64,000 nucleotides of DNA. Source: Trichoplax adhaerens. Taxonomy: Eukaryota; Placozoa; Uniplacotomia; Trichoplacea; Trichoplacidae. The DNA is taken from NCBI RefSeq assembly GCF_000150275.1, contig NW_002060974.1, forward strand, positions 217,744 through 281,743, read 5' to 3'. Position 1 is the first letter of the stretch, and the number at the start of each line of letters is the position of its first letter. The notes beneath the pieces were generated by a model that searched no databases, was not told the origin of the DNA, and worked only from the letters and a program-made list of their open reading frames with translations. A program made the position numbers and the translations under genes. Positions 12,718 through 25,282 of the stretch are shown piece after piece.

Positions 12718-15332
12718 TTAAGATTTTTTACCATTGAGCTTATGATTAATTTCTGATGCAATAACTTTGGCAATAGCCAGCGACGAAGTTGCCCCCGGCG
12801 ATGGAGCATTTCGAACATGTAGAATTAATTGACCGATATTGCCGGGAGGGCTATCGAATATGAAGTCATCGACTAGGTTGCCATCAGTATCCAAGGCTTG
12901 AGCTCTAACACCTGCTGGTCCCCTAATTTAGCAATAAATTAGAATTACAAAATTAAAAGAAAGGTAAGTATTTTTTTGCGACTTTCATTAAAGTAGACAG
13001 TACTTTATTTTTACTACCTGACAACGTCGTCAATTTGAAGCTTTGGGACATAACGCTGCAATTGCTGTATCTGTGCCGGCAAAAAGGCATTTCTGATTGT
13101 TTCTTGAATACCAAATTGCCAATGTTTGCAAAGTAACTTTATTAATCCTTTATTACTGATAGATTCCATTAGTTGTTGAGGATTAATATCAGTGAAGCGA
13201 TAACCTTCACGCGATAAAGCCAGTATTGCATTTGGGCCGAGCCATACTTCCCCATTTATTTTAGGAGTAAAATGTACTCCTAGAAATGGCAAATCAGGAT
13301 TAGGAACCTATCGTAGGTAATAAATGAAAAAAATATTTTCTTTCAAGTGTGCAGAATTTTTATAAAATCGCTAATATCGCGATACTGAAATTTAAAAATT
13401 TTATCTATAGTTAACTAGTGCACTTACCGGATAGATATTACCGTTGATAAGATTACTTTTGTTTTTTCGTAAAACTAAATAGTTTCCGCGAAATGGTACA
13501 ATTTTCGGTTCGGATTCGCATCCTGATTTGGACGCAAGGCGATCGGAATACAATCCGCAACATGTAATGACAAACCTACTTTTGATATTTTCCTTATGCT
13601 GGAGGTAACAACACCGGCGTTAATCTACGATTACTGATGCATACAGTAATATCTTGACAACAATAGACTATAATATTCATTTCCTACTTTGTCCTTGGCG
13701 TGAATAACAATCTGAGGACGTATCTCTATTTGCAAAAACGGTTAAACATCTATCAATCACGTATATTTACATCATACGAATACAGCGGTATCATGAAGCA
13801 ATAGTGACTATTTGGTATTTATTTTGTTAAAAAAATAAGCTTTACGCTACCTGTGGAAGATTTAGAACTTTCTGTGTAATCAAACTTGGTAACCTATAAA
13901 AAAATATAAGAAGATACTTTAGTTAGGCACGGATAATTTGTTTTACTATTAATTCTTAGATTAACTAGCGCTATTGGTTCGTGTTTCTTTGGCATAGATA
14001 ACTAAAAGAGATATCCAAATTAATAATAATTGAAAATAAATGTTTATGACCTCGTAATCTAAAATGATATCACCACCAAAGTTACGAATATCCTCAGAAT
14101 AAGACTTCGCTACTTGTCCATAGTCTACAATACCGGTATGAGGAACGTATATAGCAGCAATACCCTGCAATTATGTCAGAAAAAGCACCGACTGCTATCT
14201 TAATGCATAAGTATTTTATAATTTACTTCTATGAGAAGTTTAATAAAGCATCGAAAAGGTGATTTTGTATTATAAAATTTGCGAGAATTTCTAAGTCTGA
14301 GGAGAAAATGGCTACTTTTATATACTACGCTATATCGAAAAGGTGAGCATTTTTTGTAATCAATTATATTATCTTAACGTGTACGTATCTTAGTTTTACG
14401 ATATTGAAAGAGCTTCTATTTAAATTTACCTCACAGTTTGGTTCTAATGTTTTCAGTTCTTCTTTGGAAATCAATCTGATATCGCGAACGCCATTTTGCA
14501 ATCCTCTTTCATAAAGATTCTTTAATCTGGTCATTTCATTTTTTTCCACAGCAACTATAACCTAGATAATAGACTTTAAAAGCTTAGTAATCTAATGCTG
14601 CATATATAAAATTTAATAATTGTTATATAATTAATCAAGTTGTGCAACAATAGTACTCCTTCTCAAAAAACTACCATTGTACTCGTAATGAGCTAATGCA
14701 GGTAAATTAATTATAGCCTCATCGATGCAAAATAAGAAAGATGGAAAGACGTAATTGGACTTCTATTTTACAATCATAGTAACAATGCTGCACTTACCTT
14801 TCCACACTTTTTGTATTGGACTTTACTCTTATCGCAATATTCATACATTAAATTAGCTCCTTCGACGCATAACTTGGCTTTTAATGAGCCAGGCACATAA
14901 TAGACGCCACTATGGATAACACCACTATTATGAGTGGATTGATGCTGAGCTGTATAGGCAAGTTATTAATTCAGGCAAGAATCCTTTAAGACTGTGTTAT
15001 AGTGCATAATATCTAAGGCAATTACTGAATTCAGTATCTCCTATTTATCATATGATGTACATATCATAACCGAACATATTTAAGGTAAAATTTTACACCT
15101 CTATTTTAGAATAGCGTTGCTATCGTCAATGGAAGACCGAAACTGATATAATTTTTCATAGTAGCTTAAATTGGCTATCGGTATAGAATACTATAATCCA
15201 TTACCTAAGAGAGATTCCTTTTCCAGAACTGCCAACTTTAATGTTGGTTGTCTTATTAACAACTCTCTAGCAGTGGCTAAGCCAATAATTCCACCACCCA
15301 CAACAACCATATCATATTGTCTATCAGCATGG
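12718..15332 (-). CDS. L2HGDH: L-2-hydroxyglutarate dehydrogenase, mitochondrial FAD enzyme (at least 9 exons; N-terminal exon unresolved)
   Basis: Exons in gene order: 15332-15205, 14949-14798, 14561-14430, 14164-14051, 13893-13851, 13725-13662, 13575-13428, 13307-13018 and 12922-12718. All join in frame, giving about 425 residues. The first has the FAD-binding motif [17 protein letters not shown]. Later blocks match the human enzyme closely: [83 protein letters not shown] and [17 protein letters not shown]. The enzyme oxidises L-2-hydroxyglutarate to 2-oxoglutarate in mitochondria. The 5' exon with the start codon and import signal is not certain; a short candidate lies near 15443-15485. 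One donor (13661) is the weak GTTGTC. The gene converges on ZFPL1. Confidence 0.92.
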
Positions 15333-15485
15333 CTAATATGAATCGGTTAGTCGATAGAACAAGCATGCATATCTTACACAGTTGTGAAGAGTATGATATT
15401 CTGTTAGTATATTAACTTGATTAATTAATATGCTCAATTACCCAATGCCCATGCATGTTCGCTTGATGAAATAAATAGCATAGTA

Positions 15486-16377
15486 GTGATGATATTTCAG
15501 TTGCTATTGTAAAGAAGACAATGTGGCAGACTGAGATACTCTGATGTAAAAGAGCAGCATTACTAATTGTTGCTCTATCTTACATTAAACCGTATTTGGC
15601 GTTATTCTGAAGAGAAATTTTCTTTCTACAATAATGTATAAACATCTCAGAGTTCTTGCATATACGTTTAAAGTTGGATAAGATTAATATTTGAAAGTAA
15701 GATTTATGTACAACATATGATAATATACCTTGATGATAACACTCGCATAGATAATTATAATTTGTGCATCTGCAGTTTTGCACCTATATATACCGTTATA
15801 TACTTAATACAGCAGCATATTAATCAACTGAAGGGATTTAAAGGATGTAGTGGATCATCATCGCAACTAGATGCTGTTCATCAATAAACCCTCAGTCTTT
15901 CAGAGCTATAATCAGTTAATGTTTATGATGATGATGATGAAAAGGAATTGTAAAATTTTGCCCATTCATTAATGATTGTGTTATTTGCGTATATGTATAT
16001 GTTACGGACTATATACTTTATAGGCGTATACTATATAGATACAGTACATAAATTCAGTACCTGGTATAATTACGAAAGGCTTGAGTAAGTGATGATAAAA
16101 TGCGTGTACCAGGCATGACTTTATTTGCCAACATGTTGATCACTTGTCAATTTCAGGCTAGTTTACTTTTGAGAATGCCATTCAACATCAGTTTCACGTA
16201 TAGATTTGCCCTTACTAAGTGTTACTTGATATCTTATTTGTACGAATACAGCTACTGCATAGAGATGTGTTGATCGATTAGCCCCGATTTTATTGGGCGT
16301 TACCACTGGACTGTACTATAGCAACTTGATTGTAGACTAGCTACGCCTGGGAAGCGCATACGGCATCGTCTATATAA
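15486..16377. other. gene-poor stretch upstream of L2HGDH
   Basis: It should contain the L2HGDH promoter (minus strand). No exon chain or conserved element was recognised. AT-rich, with a GATGATGATGATGA run near 15926-15940. Confidence 0.35.
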
Positions 16378-17425
16378 GAGCACAGTATGCTACCGGATGA
16401 AAAACTATTCTGATGGCATCGTTGAGACTGGCACTGGCGTCCAGTGTGGTAATGGCAACTACGTATACGCTATATGGGGGTTGAAGGGGTAAAACTACAG
16501 TATTGACAGTTCAAAATCGTGAGTTGGAGTTCAATTAGTTGGTTCTTATTTTACTAGTAATTCATCATGTTAGCAGCTTGCATGTTTGCAGCTTGCACGC
16601 TTTTATTGCGTACATTGTCTCGTCTCGATGAGAGCACAGTATGCTACAGGCTAATAAAATAAAATTGATTGTTTCGATGGCGTAGTTGAGACTGGCACTG
16701 GCGTCCAGTATGGTAATGGCAACTATGTATACGCTATATGGGTTGAAGGAGTAAAACTACAGGATTGACAGTTCGAAATCGTGAGCTGGAGTTCAATTGG
16801 TTCTTATTTTACTAGTAATTCATCCTGTTAGCAGCTTGCATGTTTGCAGTTTGCACGCTTTTATTGGGCACATCGTATCGATGAGAGCACAGTATGCTAC
16901 AGGCTGAAAAAATTATTATTCCGAAGGCGTAGTTGAGACTTAGTTGAGACTGGCACTGGCGCCCAGTATGGTAATGGCAACTATGTATCACCATATACAG
17001 TAATGGTTACATAGCGCAGTTCATTTCATACTGTGCGTTAATATATTCGTTGAAGGGATAACTACAGTATTGCCAGTTCGAAATTGTAAGCTGGAGTTCA
17101 ATTGGTGCTTATTTTACTAGTAATTCACCCTATTAGCAGCTTGCATGTTTGCAGTTTGCACGCTTTTATTGGGCACAATATCTAGATGAGAGCACAGTAG
17201 ATGCTACAGCCTGAAAAAAAATTATTCCGATGGCGTAGTTGAGACTGGCACTGGCATCCAGTATGGTTATGGCAACCATGTATCGCTAGATAGGTTGAAG
17301 GGTAACTATAGTATTGACAGTTCAAAATCGTGAGCTGGAGTTCAATTGGTTCTTGTTTACTAGTAATTCATCCTGTTAGCAGCTTGCATGTTTGCAGTTT
17401 GCACGTTTTTATTGGGCACAATGCA
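16378..17425. repeat. tandem repeat, ~254 bp unit, four copies
   Basis: GAGCACAGTATGCTAC recurs at 16378, 16632, 16885 and, with two extra bases, at 17188. Each unit carries GTTGAGACTGGCACTGGC, GGTAATGGCAAC, TTGACAGTTC and a GCAGCTTGCATGTTTGCAG block, ending in TTTTATTGGGCACA. Spacing is 254, 253 and 303 bp. The third unit is longer because of an insert near 16990-17045 and a short GTTGAGACTTA duplication. No continuous frame crosses it. Confidence 0.88.
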
Positions 17426-17936
17426 CTTATACTACTACAGTATACGGAAATTAGCCGTAGCTACTACCATATGCTATAAAGGACTGGCGATATTTCTGCT
17501 TGGCTTGGATCATGAAGGATCGAAGCTATAAAATGCAACGTTCTTTTTAGGTACTACAAGAACATATGCACATATACTTGAATACCTACGCAACCTTAGA
17601 TCCAAAGCTAACATGTCAACTGAAATATTATTTAGATTAACCTTAGCGAATTGAGTTGAGAGTTGCGTTGAGCACGCCAAGCATAACCAGCAAGGTTTGT
17701 TGTAGACTAGTCCATGTAATTACTAAATTACATGGAATAATCCATGGTGCTGCCAGGAACCAGGGGCTGCTAAAGAGACTCTCTTCTCTCTTTAGCCATT
17801 CCTGGTACTGCCATGTTGATGTTTGAAGTGTTGTTTCACTCACTTCACTTTTTGATACGTGGTTGTTTATCCCAGTTGGTTGACTTGGTTGTTTGTTTGC
17901 CTTTTTCACTCCAGTAAACAGTATTGATTGTCCATT

Positions 17937-18212
17937 GTGCACTGTGCAGTACAGTGTACAGTGTACAGTACAGGGTTCCAGAATGTGCAAAATGTTCCAT
18001 ACTGTACAGTACTGTACTGTTACGACTACACAGTGTACAGTGCACAGTACACTGTACTGTACACTCAACGGTCAGCTGATCCTGGACTTCAGCCATACTG
18101 TACAGTGTACAGTACCTTAAAGCCTACGGTGTCGCTCAACAATTCACTCTGGGGTAAAGAGGACTTTGACTGGACTTGTTCCTGAGTACAGTACTATAGT
18201 GTACTGTACAGT
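17937..18212. repeat. dense GTACAGT/ACTGTAC palindrome cluster
   Basis: Three blocks (17937-17974, 18000-18064, 18096-18114, plus a fourth near 18186-18214) consist almost wholly of overlapping GTACAGT, ACTGTAC and CAGTGTACAG words. GTACAGT and ACTGTAC are reverse complements, so the blocks can pair with one another and within themselves. The pattern lacks stop codons, so frames of 75-141 codons open in several frames on both strands; these are by-products and not genes. Confidence 0.85.
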
Positions 18213-18239
18213 ACAATACACGATAGCAGTTCCACGGTA

Positions 18240-18261
18240 ACTGACTGACTGACTGACTGAC
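18240..18261. repeat. (ACTG)n microsatellite
   Basis: Five and a half perfect ACTG units directly downstream of the palindrome cluster. Confidence 0.9.
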
Positions 18262-20884
18262 GTGTCGCGACGGCAAAACGTTTGTCCGTACAATCGTACG
18301 ATACTGAAATTCACTGAAATTCACTTGGCAGTCAATGCAAGTTTGAAAGGGAAGAATTTTCTGTAGCTGGATTCATAAAATTGGATTGCAGTAGTGCTGC
18401 GCTATTGCTAGCCATTAAAAGGAAAAGGAATTAAATTGGCTGATTATGTTGATTCTTGATGCTGTTAGAAAGGCTTACATGTAGCTAAGATTGGTACAGT
18501 TGGCTAGTTTTTCGCCGACATTTCCCTGACAGGTTAGTTTGGAAAACATTGCAAAAATTGAATTTTTGTTCACTGAACGAATGAATTCTTTTGACATTAG
18601 TCCATCATGGCATAAAATTGCACTTTCAACGTAATATCTTGTCTATGGATATCCCATGACGTTGTTCATTTTTCCATTCTGTGGAAGAATAGATTGAACG
18701 CTACTTGAGTAAGGAAAAGTTTCTTGATAAAAAAAAAATGACGACTCTATCACTTTCTTGAAGAGTGCAAATTTCCTCGTCCAGTAAGGGTAACAGACCT
18801 GTATTCAGTCAACTTTCTACCAGTCCACTCTGTAGTCGAGTAGTCAGCGATTTTAACTAACTAGTAAATCAATCAATACCACTGCTAACACATAGGGACT
18901 CACTTATGTGGCCTGATACTATCTATCAATAGTATGAGTCTACTTCAACGTAGAGAAGAGCATAACCCAACGCCTTCTTCGACGATTGCAGGTGGGACTC
19001 TTTGTAAAATTCATATTGCCTCATAATAATTCGGTACCATACTAAGAATGACTTGAAGTAGTGTACGAGCTATAATTGGACAGCTTGCTATCCCCCCTAG
19101 GAAGGTATCATTATATTGACGATAGCATAGTAAAGAAACCATTCATAAGGGAAATAGGAGATGATTGCTATGACTTAATAGACCATCATCGATAAAGTAT
19201 GACAAAAAAATAGGCCTACATTGATAAAAGGGTATACTGAATTTCATTTCTATCAGCCATAATACCAATTGCATATATTCAGAAGCCATCTTTCAAAGGC
19301 AGATCGCTTTTCATCCGAATGGCCAAGTTTGAGTGCAACGCTTGTACTGTAAACGATTACAATTGCTCTGATAATGAACAAGTCAATTATTTAAAGTTGA
19401 ACTTGTTGATCGACACATTTTATCCAATGTATACTACTCATTGAATTCTTATTGCATGCCTACCTATTTCTAATGCTTGGATAGGCGAGTAGACGGAATG
19501 ATTGGTCAAGTTCTGTATTATGATTTACCGTATGTCCATTCACAACGTAAACATCTATAAACTAGTTTTAGTAGGACGAGATGGATACTCGTATACATTA
19601 TCGATTGCCACTATTTTCTTCTACGCTTCCTGACTACGAGTGATATTTTTCGCTTACATATGGGCCTGCATATATATAGACAACATAATAAGAAAGAAAT
19701 GCTATAAAATTCAATTCTTTACGTTAATGTTTTAATCAAAGCGACTGGTAGTTATGCTTAAATCAACATAAGTCCTCCCTGTCTCCTTCATATGAAGCCA
19801 TGATAGCAAGCAATTGGACATGATGAAGTTGTTACACGCATAGTCTGATTTTGTAGGACTCTGACGCATACTGTACATATCAGCGTAGCACGGTAAGAAT
19901 TGAATAATTATTCAAGTTTTTATCTTATTTTACTTGCGTATCAGTAACAGGGTATTAGTTCAAATGTGCTAGTAATCAAGAAATACAATATAGTCAATCC
20001 CATAGAGGTGAAAGATTTTTTTACCTCGATAATCAAGTCCGTTCGTAAAATCTAGACTTTTCTTTATTGCAATAAAATTGAATTTTACAATTGAACCTTT
20101 CTGACTTGAAATCGTTTTATTAATGATGATATGTAATCTTATTGATCTTGTTGTTGTACTAGACTCTTTAGCTGTTACCGTCAGTAAATTAAAAGTCTTC
20201 AATGTCGTCGACATACACGTAACTACCTATACGACTATGATCGATATAATTTAACCTCCAGTCAGTAATTTAGTTTTCTTGTCTTCGTTTGCATAGAATA
20301 ATTGCAACTATTATAATATCTGCTTTTTACTATTAATGACCATTCTATGATCGGTGAATCATAACATAACAAGCTTAAGATTAACAATATCTTATTTAAT
20401 TACTTATTTTTTCGAACGTATCCATTAGATTTGTAAGAATTATAATACTGTATACGTGTATTTTATATTCTGAAACACGGCTGCACTAGAGAACCACGTA
20501 TAAGTATATGTACGCGTACAGTGTGATTGTTTAAGCGTTTACAAAGTTTTTGCTAGGTCGTCTAGAAGCAATTCTTATCGGCTTCCCACTTAATTGACAC
20601 ACAAAAAAATGATCTATTTCCTTAATACAGTACCATGTAATATAACATTGCATACAAAACTGCAAGTGTTCTTTCAATTAAGAGAAATGTCTTCAAAATT
20701 TGGGGATGCATTTTGCTCCTCCGTGATATATACTGTATACAGTACAGTATATGTATCGCTAACTGATGCTTGAATTCTTACTGCTTATTATAATAATTAT
20801 TATTGACTAACAAGGTGTATGATGTTGTTGCTCTATTTTTAATTTATCGGTGTTGATGAATTTTGTTGACGGTGGTAAAGCGAT
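18262..20884. other. gene-poor region upstream of SOS
   Basis: AT-rich DNA in which I recognise no conserved gene. It includes the presumed SOS promoter and 5' UTR. An 82-codon minus-strand frame (19969-20214) starts with ATG and is followed after 62 codons by a possible GTAAAA donor. It has no clear family. Palindromic TACTGTATACAGTACAGTA lies at about 20729-20750. Confidence 0.35.
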
Positions 20885-23800
20885 ATGGAGTGGTATGAAC
20901 AGGACGATACCTTAGCCAGATTGAAAGGTTGCTTTCGAACGCTGTATCGCAAGGTAATCTAAAGGACTTCATTTCTTAATCTATGATACAGTACAGTAAA
21001 GTATGTACAGTACTGTAATAACCCACGTTAAATTATGTAAACAACTTGATAGTGCTACGTATTCACGACGTGATTCCAAGCATCGAAATCTTGACGTCAC
21101 GATTCGATTAGGAGAATCGCTTCCATTGATTGCTTATATTATATAAAATAAAATAAAAATCGCTTTGTACAATTGGCATAACAGTCCTCCATCGATACGT
21201 ACTGTATATGTTGACACGACATTTAATTTATAAAGAACTAGACCACTTATTTATTTTCTCAAACGATACCTATATCTCCATTTTTTAATTAACTACTTGA
21301 CATATGATAAGTAAGATAAATCTAACTTGATCTCAGTGCATTTCGATGTCTCTCTTGAGGATTGAAACTATTACCACTTAATATCAAATTCTAGTATTGT
21401 AATAGCTACCGGTCCATTTTCTTGACAAAAAAGTAACGCGTTGAACTTTCTTTCGCATCATCATCATATAAATAATCAGTCACAATGTAGGCTAGATTTT
21501 GGGGAAGTACTTCCATTGGACAGCCCAGATCTAGTCTAAAAGTCTAAAGTATAGTTTACTTTTAATAAAATTAAGGAATGAGTCAATTCTCTCAAAAACC
21601 CCAACAGATGTAGTCAAATAAATAGATAACTAATTATCTGTATTCATGATCCTACAGTATCCTGGCATCATTAATAATAGTTGCTACTGTTGCCATCATT
21701 TAGTTAATTTGTTGCAGTATCTTTCTGATACAATATGTACACTTATTTGCTCAATATAAGCATTTCTACCATGTCAATATGATATTGTATATTTCTTACT
21801 ATTAAATAAGTAAGATAATGACTGCGATCCTAACTAATAGTATGTATTTTGGGGGGATATTACCATCTTACTTGCTTACTACCCCATAAATGCGTAGCCT
21901 ACCCAGTTTTAGATTTCGATATACTTCTTAGGACATTTTTTATCACAATAGTAATGTAGCGCATTAAATTTTAACCTCTTTTCTCTCTAATAATTTAAAT
22001 CTGCCTAAATGGTGCCATGTTTGCAATTTAAAGTCAATTGTTGTTATTGTAATAGAGCAACTTTTAAAGCCTCTGTAATAGTCTCTTCATTATCTTGATC
22101 TATTTTATTAGCTAGTCTGGGTGACTATAAATTGTATGGGTATGATATCCCTGCACAATAAGTATACTATCAGTCTCCTTAAGCTACTGAATTGATAAAT
22201 TTAACTTAGCGCCTTCATGCCAAACAAAGACAAATTTTTCTCTCGTTCTTGGCAAATCCCTATCAATATGGTCTACATTTTTTTTAAGTATTAGTTTACC
22301 CGGTTTCATCAGATTTCAACTATTTGCTATAATAAAGCAAATCCTGCTACAGTTGACTTTATAAAGAAGCGGACTAAACAGCGTTTAAAGGAAGGATGAT
22401 CAACGTACATAAGAATATTCCATATTGACCGTACCAACCATTGTTGAAAGAATATCCGTGAAAAGACAATGCAAATACAGTTTACATGCATTTACAAGCA
22501 GTGGATGCATATAAGCCGTACTTCTCTAGGCTAATATCCTGTTACCTTAGCATTAGTGATATAGTATCTTTGTGCTTATTGTAGTATTTTCCGACAACTT
22601 CTGGGATTGATTTTACACTTGAACTATATTGCTGTCGAGATTGACCTTTGTAGAAAATTTGAATTCGCAGTCCGAAAATTCCTAAGTCACTGCGTTGTAC
22701 CTAAAATTAGTTGATTGTCCTTGACTAATTCATTATTTAGCGAATAAATGGATATTTCTCCGAAATAGTAATTTATTACTGTATTTCATTTTTTCTATTA
22801 TAATATTAATTGTAAACGAGTATGAAGCATAAAAAAAAACTACTGTATTACGGTGTTTAGAAATACAGGAAACAGAAGATACAGTAGAGTTGAATAAATA
22901 TTTTCTGCTACTACAATACCGATGCTAATTTAATTAGAGATCATTATAACTTTACCCTTGCTGGTACTGTATTGGAACACGATAGTACATATTAAATTGA
23001 CAACGCATTTAACGAATTAAATCTGGTGAAATTTGTCTGTGATAGGCTAGTTTTAGATGGAATCGTTATTAGCCATAGCTGTATGATTTTCTTGTTAGAC
23101 TATAATCTATTATAATTATTTATCAGTTATCAATTCCCGTAATTCAATGAAGCAAAGGACAGATAATTGGAGTAAATTAGTTGATAATAAATTACTGTAA
23201 TAGTCTAGAAATCGCTATGATGATGGTAATAGTATTATTTATTTGTAATTAGAATGGTACAGTATATGCGGTATATTTACTTAAAACTCATTATCTTATG
23301 ACCTATGAATTTTATGATAAATGGTTAGTTGTAGAATTTAGTATTTTTACACCAATGATCAAATTGTAGATTGAATTGAAAGTTTTATTCGTTGCACTAA
23401 TATGTAATGGTGGTAAGGTGGCAAAATTATAAAAAACCATAGACTTAGTAACGTAGAAATAATATTAACCTTAAAATTATATATAAAAAACAAGTAGCAA
23501 CAAAATTTAAAAAGCATTTCTTAGGTATAATTAATGCAATTCTCACACCACGTGGACAGTTTCTTGCAATTGTAAAAGCAGATGTAGTCGATTAATTAAA
23601 CAAATGTCCTGAAGCGATAAAAAAATTTTTCACGCTTCCCTTTTAATTGAATTCTCAATTCATTGGTCTCATGTATATTTTAGTAACCTGGCATGAACTC
23701 AAATGGAACTTATTAACATACTAGTAAATAATTAACTATCATGTCATTAGATATCATTAGATAAGATATACTCACTCAATACGATCTTAACGGATTAAAA

Positions 23801-25282
23801 TGCCTCTATTCATATGCACAAAGTACATTTTTGATCATATATCAAACTATATTCGTGTAATTATAATCGCTCATTCTTTACAGTGGTATAGTAGGATTCT
23901 TTCTTAAAGATTAAAAATTAAATGCTGTCGTTTTAATATTAAAACTAAAATTATCTGTGCAATATAATATCAGTCATGGTACTGTACGTAGATAGTATGC
24001 ACTTATAGCGCTTTAAAACTGAAAGATAATCCGATGACAACATTTTAAGATTTATCGCAAGTGAACTGATTTATTATGTATGGAATCACTTTTTGACAAC
24101 CAGTCGTTAAATCTGTTTTATTTTGTAATCGTATTATTTGCAATCATTTCATTTTATATAAATCAGTTCTTTAAACCTTGTCATAGTCTTGTAAACTACT
24201 GTTATGAAAATAAAGATACTTCGTCTTCCTATTAGTTTGTATAATCCTGTTTGTGAATATTGAGAAATAATTATTCAATATTCGTATTTCGGATCAGTTT
24301 AATTCCCGTCTATACTTCATTACAATGATTTGATTTGTCCTTAGGACAATTCCCTGCAATACTTAGATCATAAAAGAGTTAATCTGTTGCAAAATTACTA
24401 AGATAAAGTTTTAAAGAATACAGATTATTCGTTTTCCTATCTTTAGCACTTTAAATACTCATTAGTGTATTAAAATTCAGCCTGATTAATTAGTTTTTAC
24501 TGACTGTATGTTGTAGACGATACTACAAGTATTATACTGATAAATTTGAATTATTAAATGTTTACATAAATATAGGCGTTGGAAAATGCAATCCCTGACT
24601 TAACGATTGCCGACGAAGGATTAGAGCATTTAGACAAACTAATGATACGATTGCTTGTTATAATATGCGCTTGTTTACCGCATACCGTAGCCGATGTGGA
24701 AGAGTATATATTGGACACTTTTCCTAACCCAATCGATGAATCAGTAATTAGTGAAGCTAGAGGGATGTTAGAAAAAGGAAAGAAAAGAAGTCATCTATCG
24801 GCCTGCGTTGATAAGTTCCATTCAGTCCTTCAAAAGGTAATTTCTGCGTTATGTAGCATTATTAAAGTGCTTTACATTGTGTAATTACTTTCATATTGTG
24901 TGAAGAATTTTATACGTTTGCATTTCGGTTTGTAGGATATCCTTTGCTATAAGATAGATCAGCAATTATCCTTATATGTTATAACCGTAGCGGATTACTT
25001 AATATGTAATATATTGAAGGTATATATGCATGCTTTGAATTTGGATTTTCTAATATTAATTGATGGTTCCCAATAATAATTATTGAAAAATATTACATTA
25101 TCACTTATTTTATACTTTATGTAACAACTTGTTGATCAAAATGTCACAAATGGTAGCTGACTGGTACGTACATCAGAAATATAAAACATACAGAAATTGG
25201 CAGTCAAGATATTAAAATCGCGATGTTTGCTAATAATCCGTTGCAAGAATTATTTAACCGTGACGTTGACCAAATACATGAG
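20885..25282 (+). other. SOS: SOS N-terminal histone-fold region (exons 1-4)
   Basis: Exons 20885-20953, 24576-24836, 24936-25019 and 25157-25282. The reading includes [34 protein letters not shown] and [20 protein letters not shown], which align with human SOS1 DVEERVQKSFPHPID, GYKIDHQVSVYIVAVLEYI and [20 protein letters not shown]. This region forms a tandem histone fold in SOS that binds membrane lipid and restrains the enzyme. Confidence 0.9.

Noticed and set aside
17643-18324. Several 60-141-codon frames on both strands around 17.6-18.3 kb
   Set aside because: They are open because the GTACAGT/ACTGTAC pattern lacks stop codons in many frames. The translated products are simple CTVHCT/VQCTV-type repeats.
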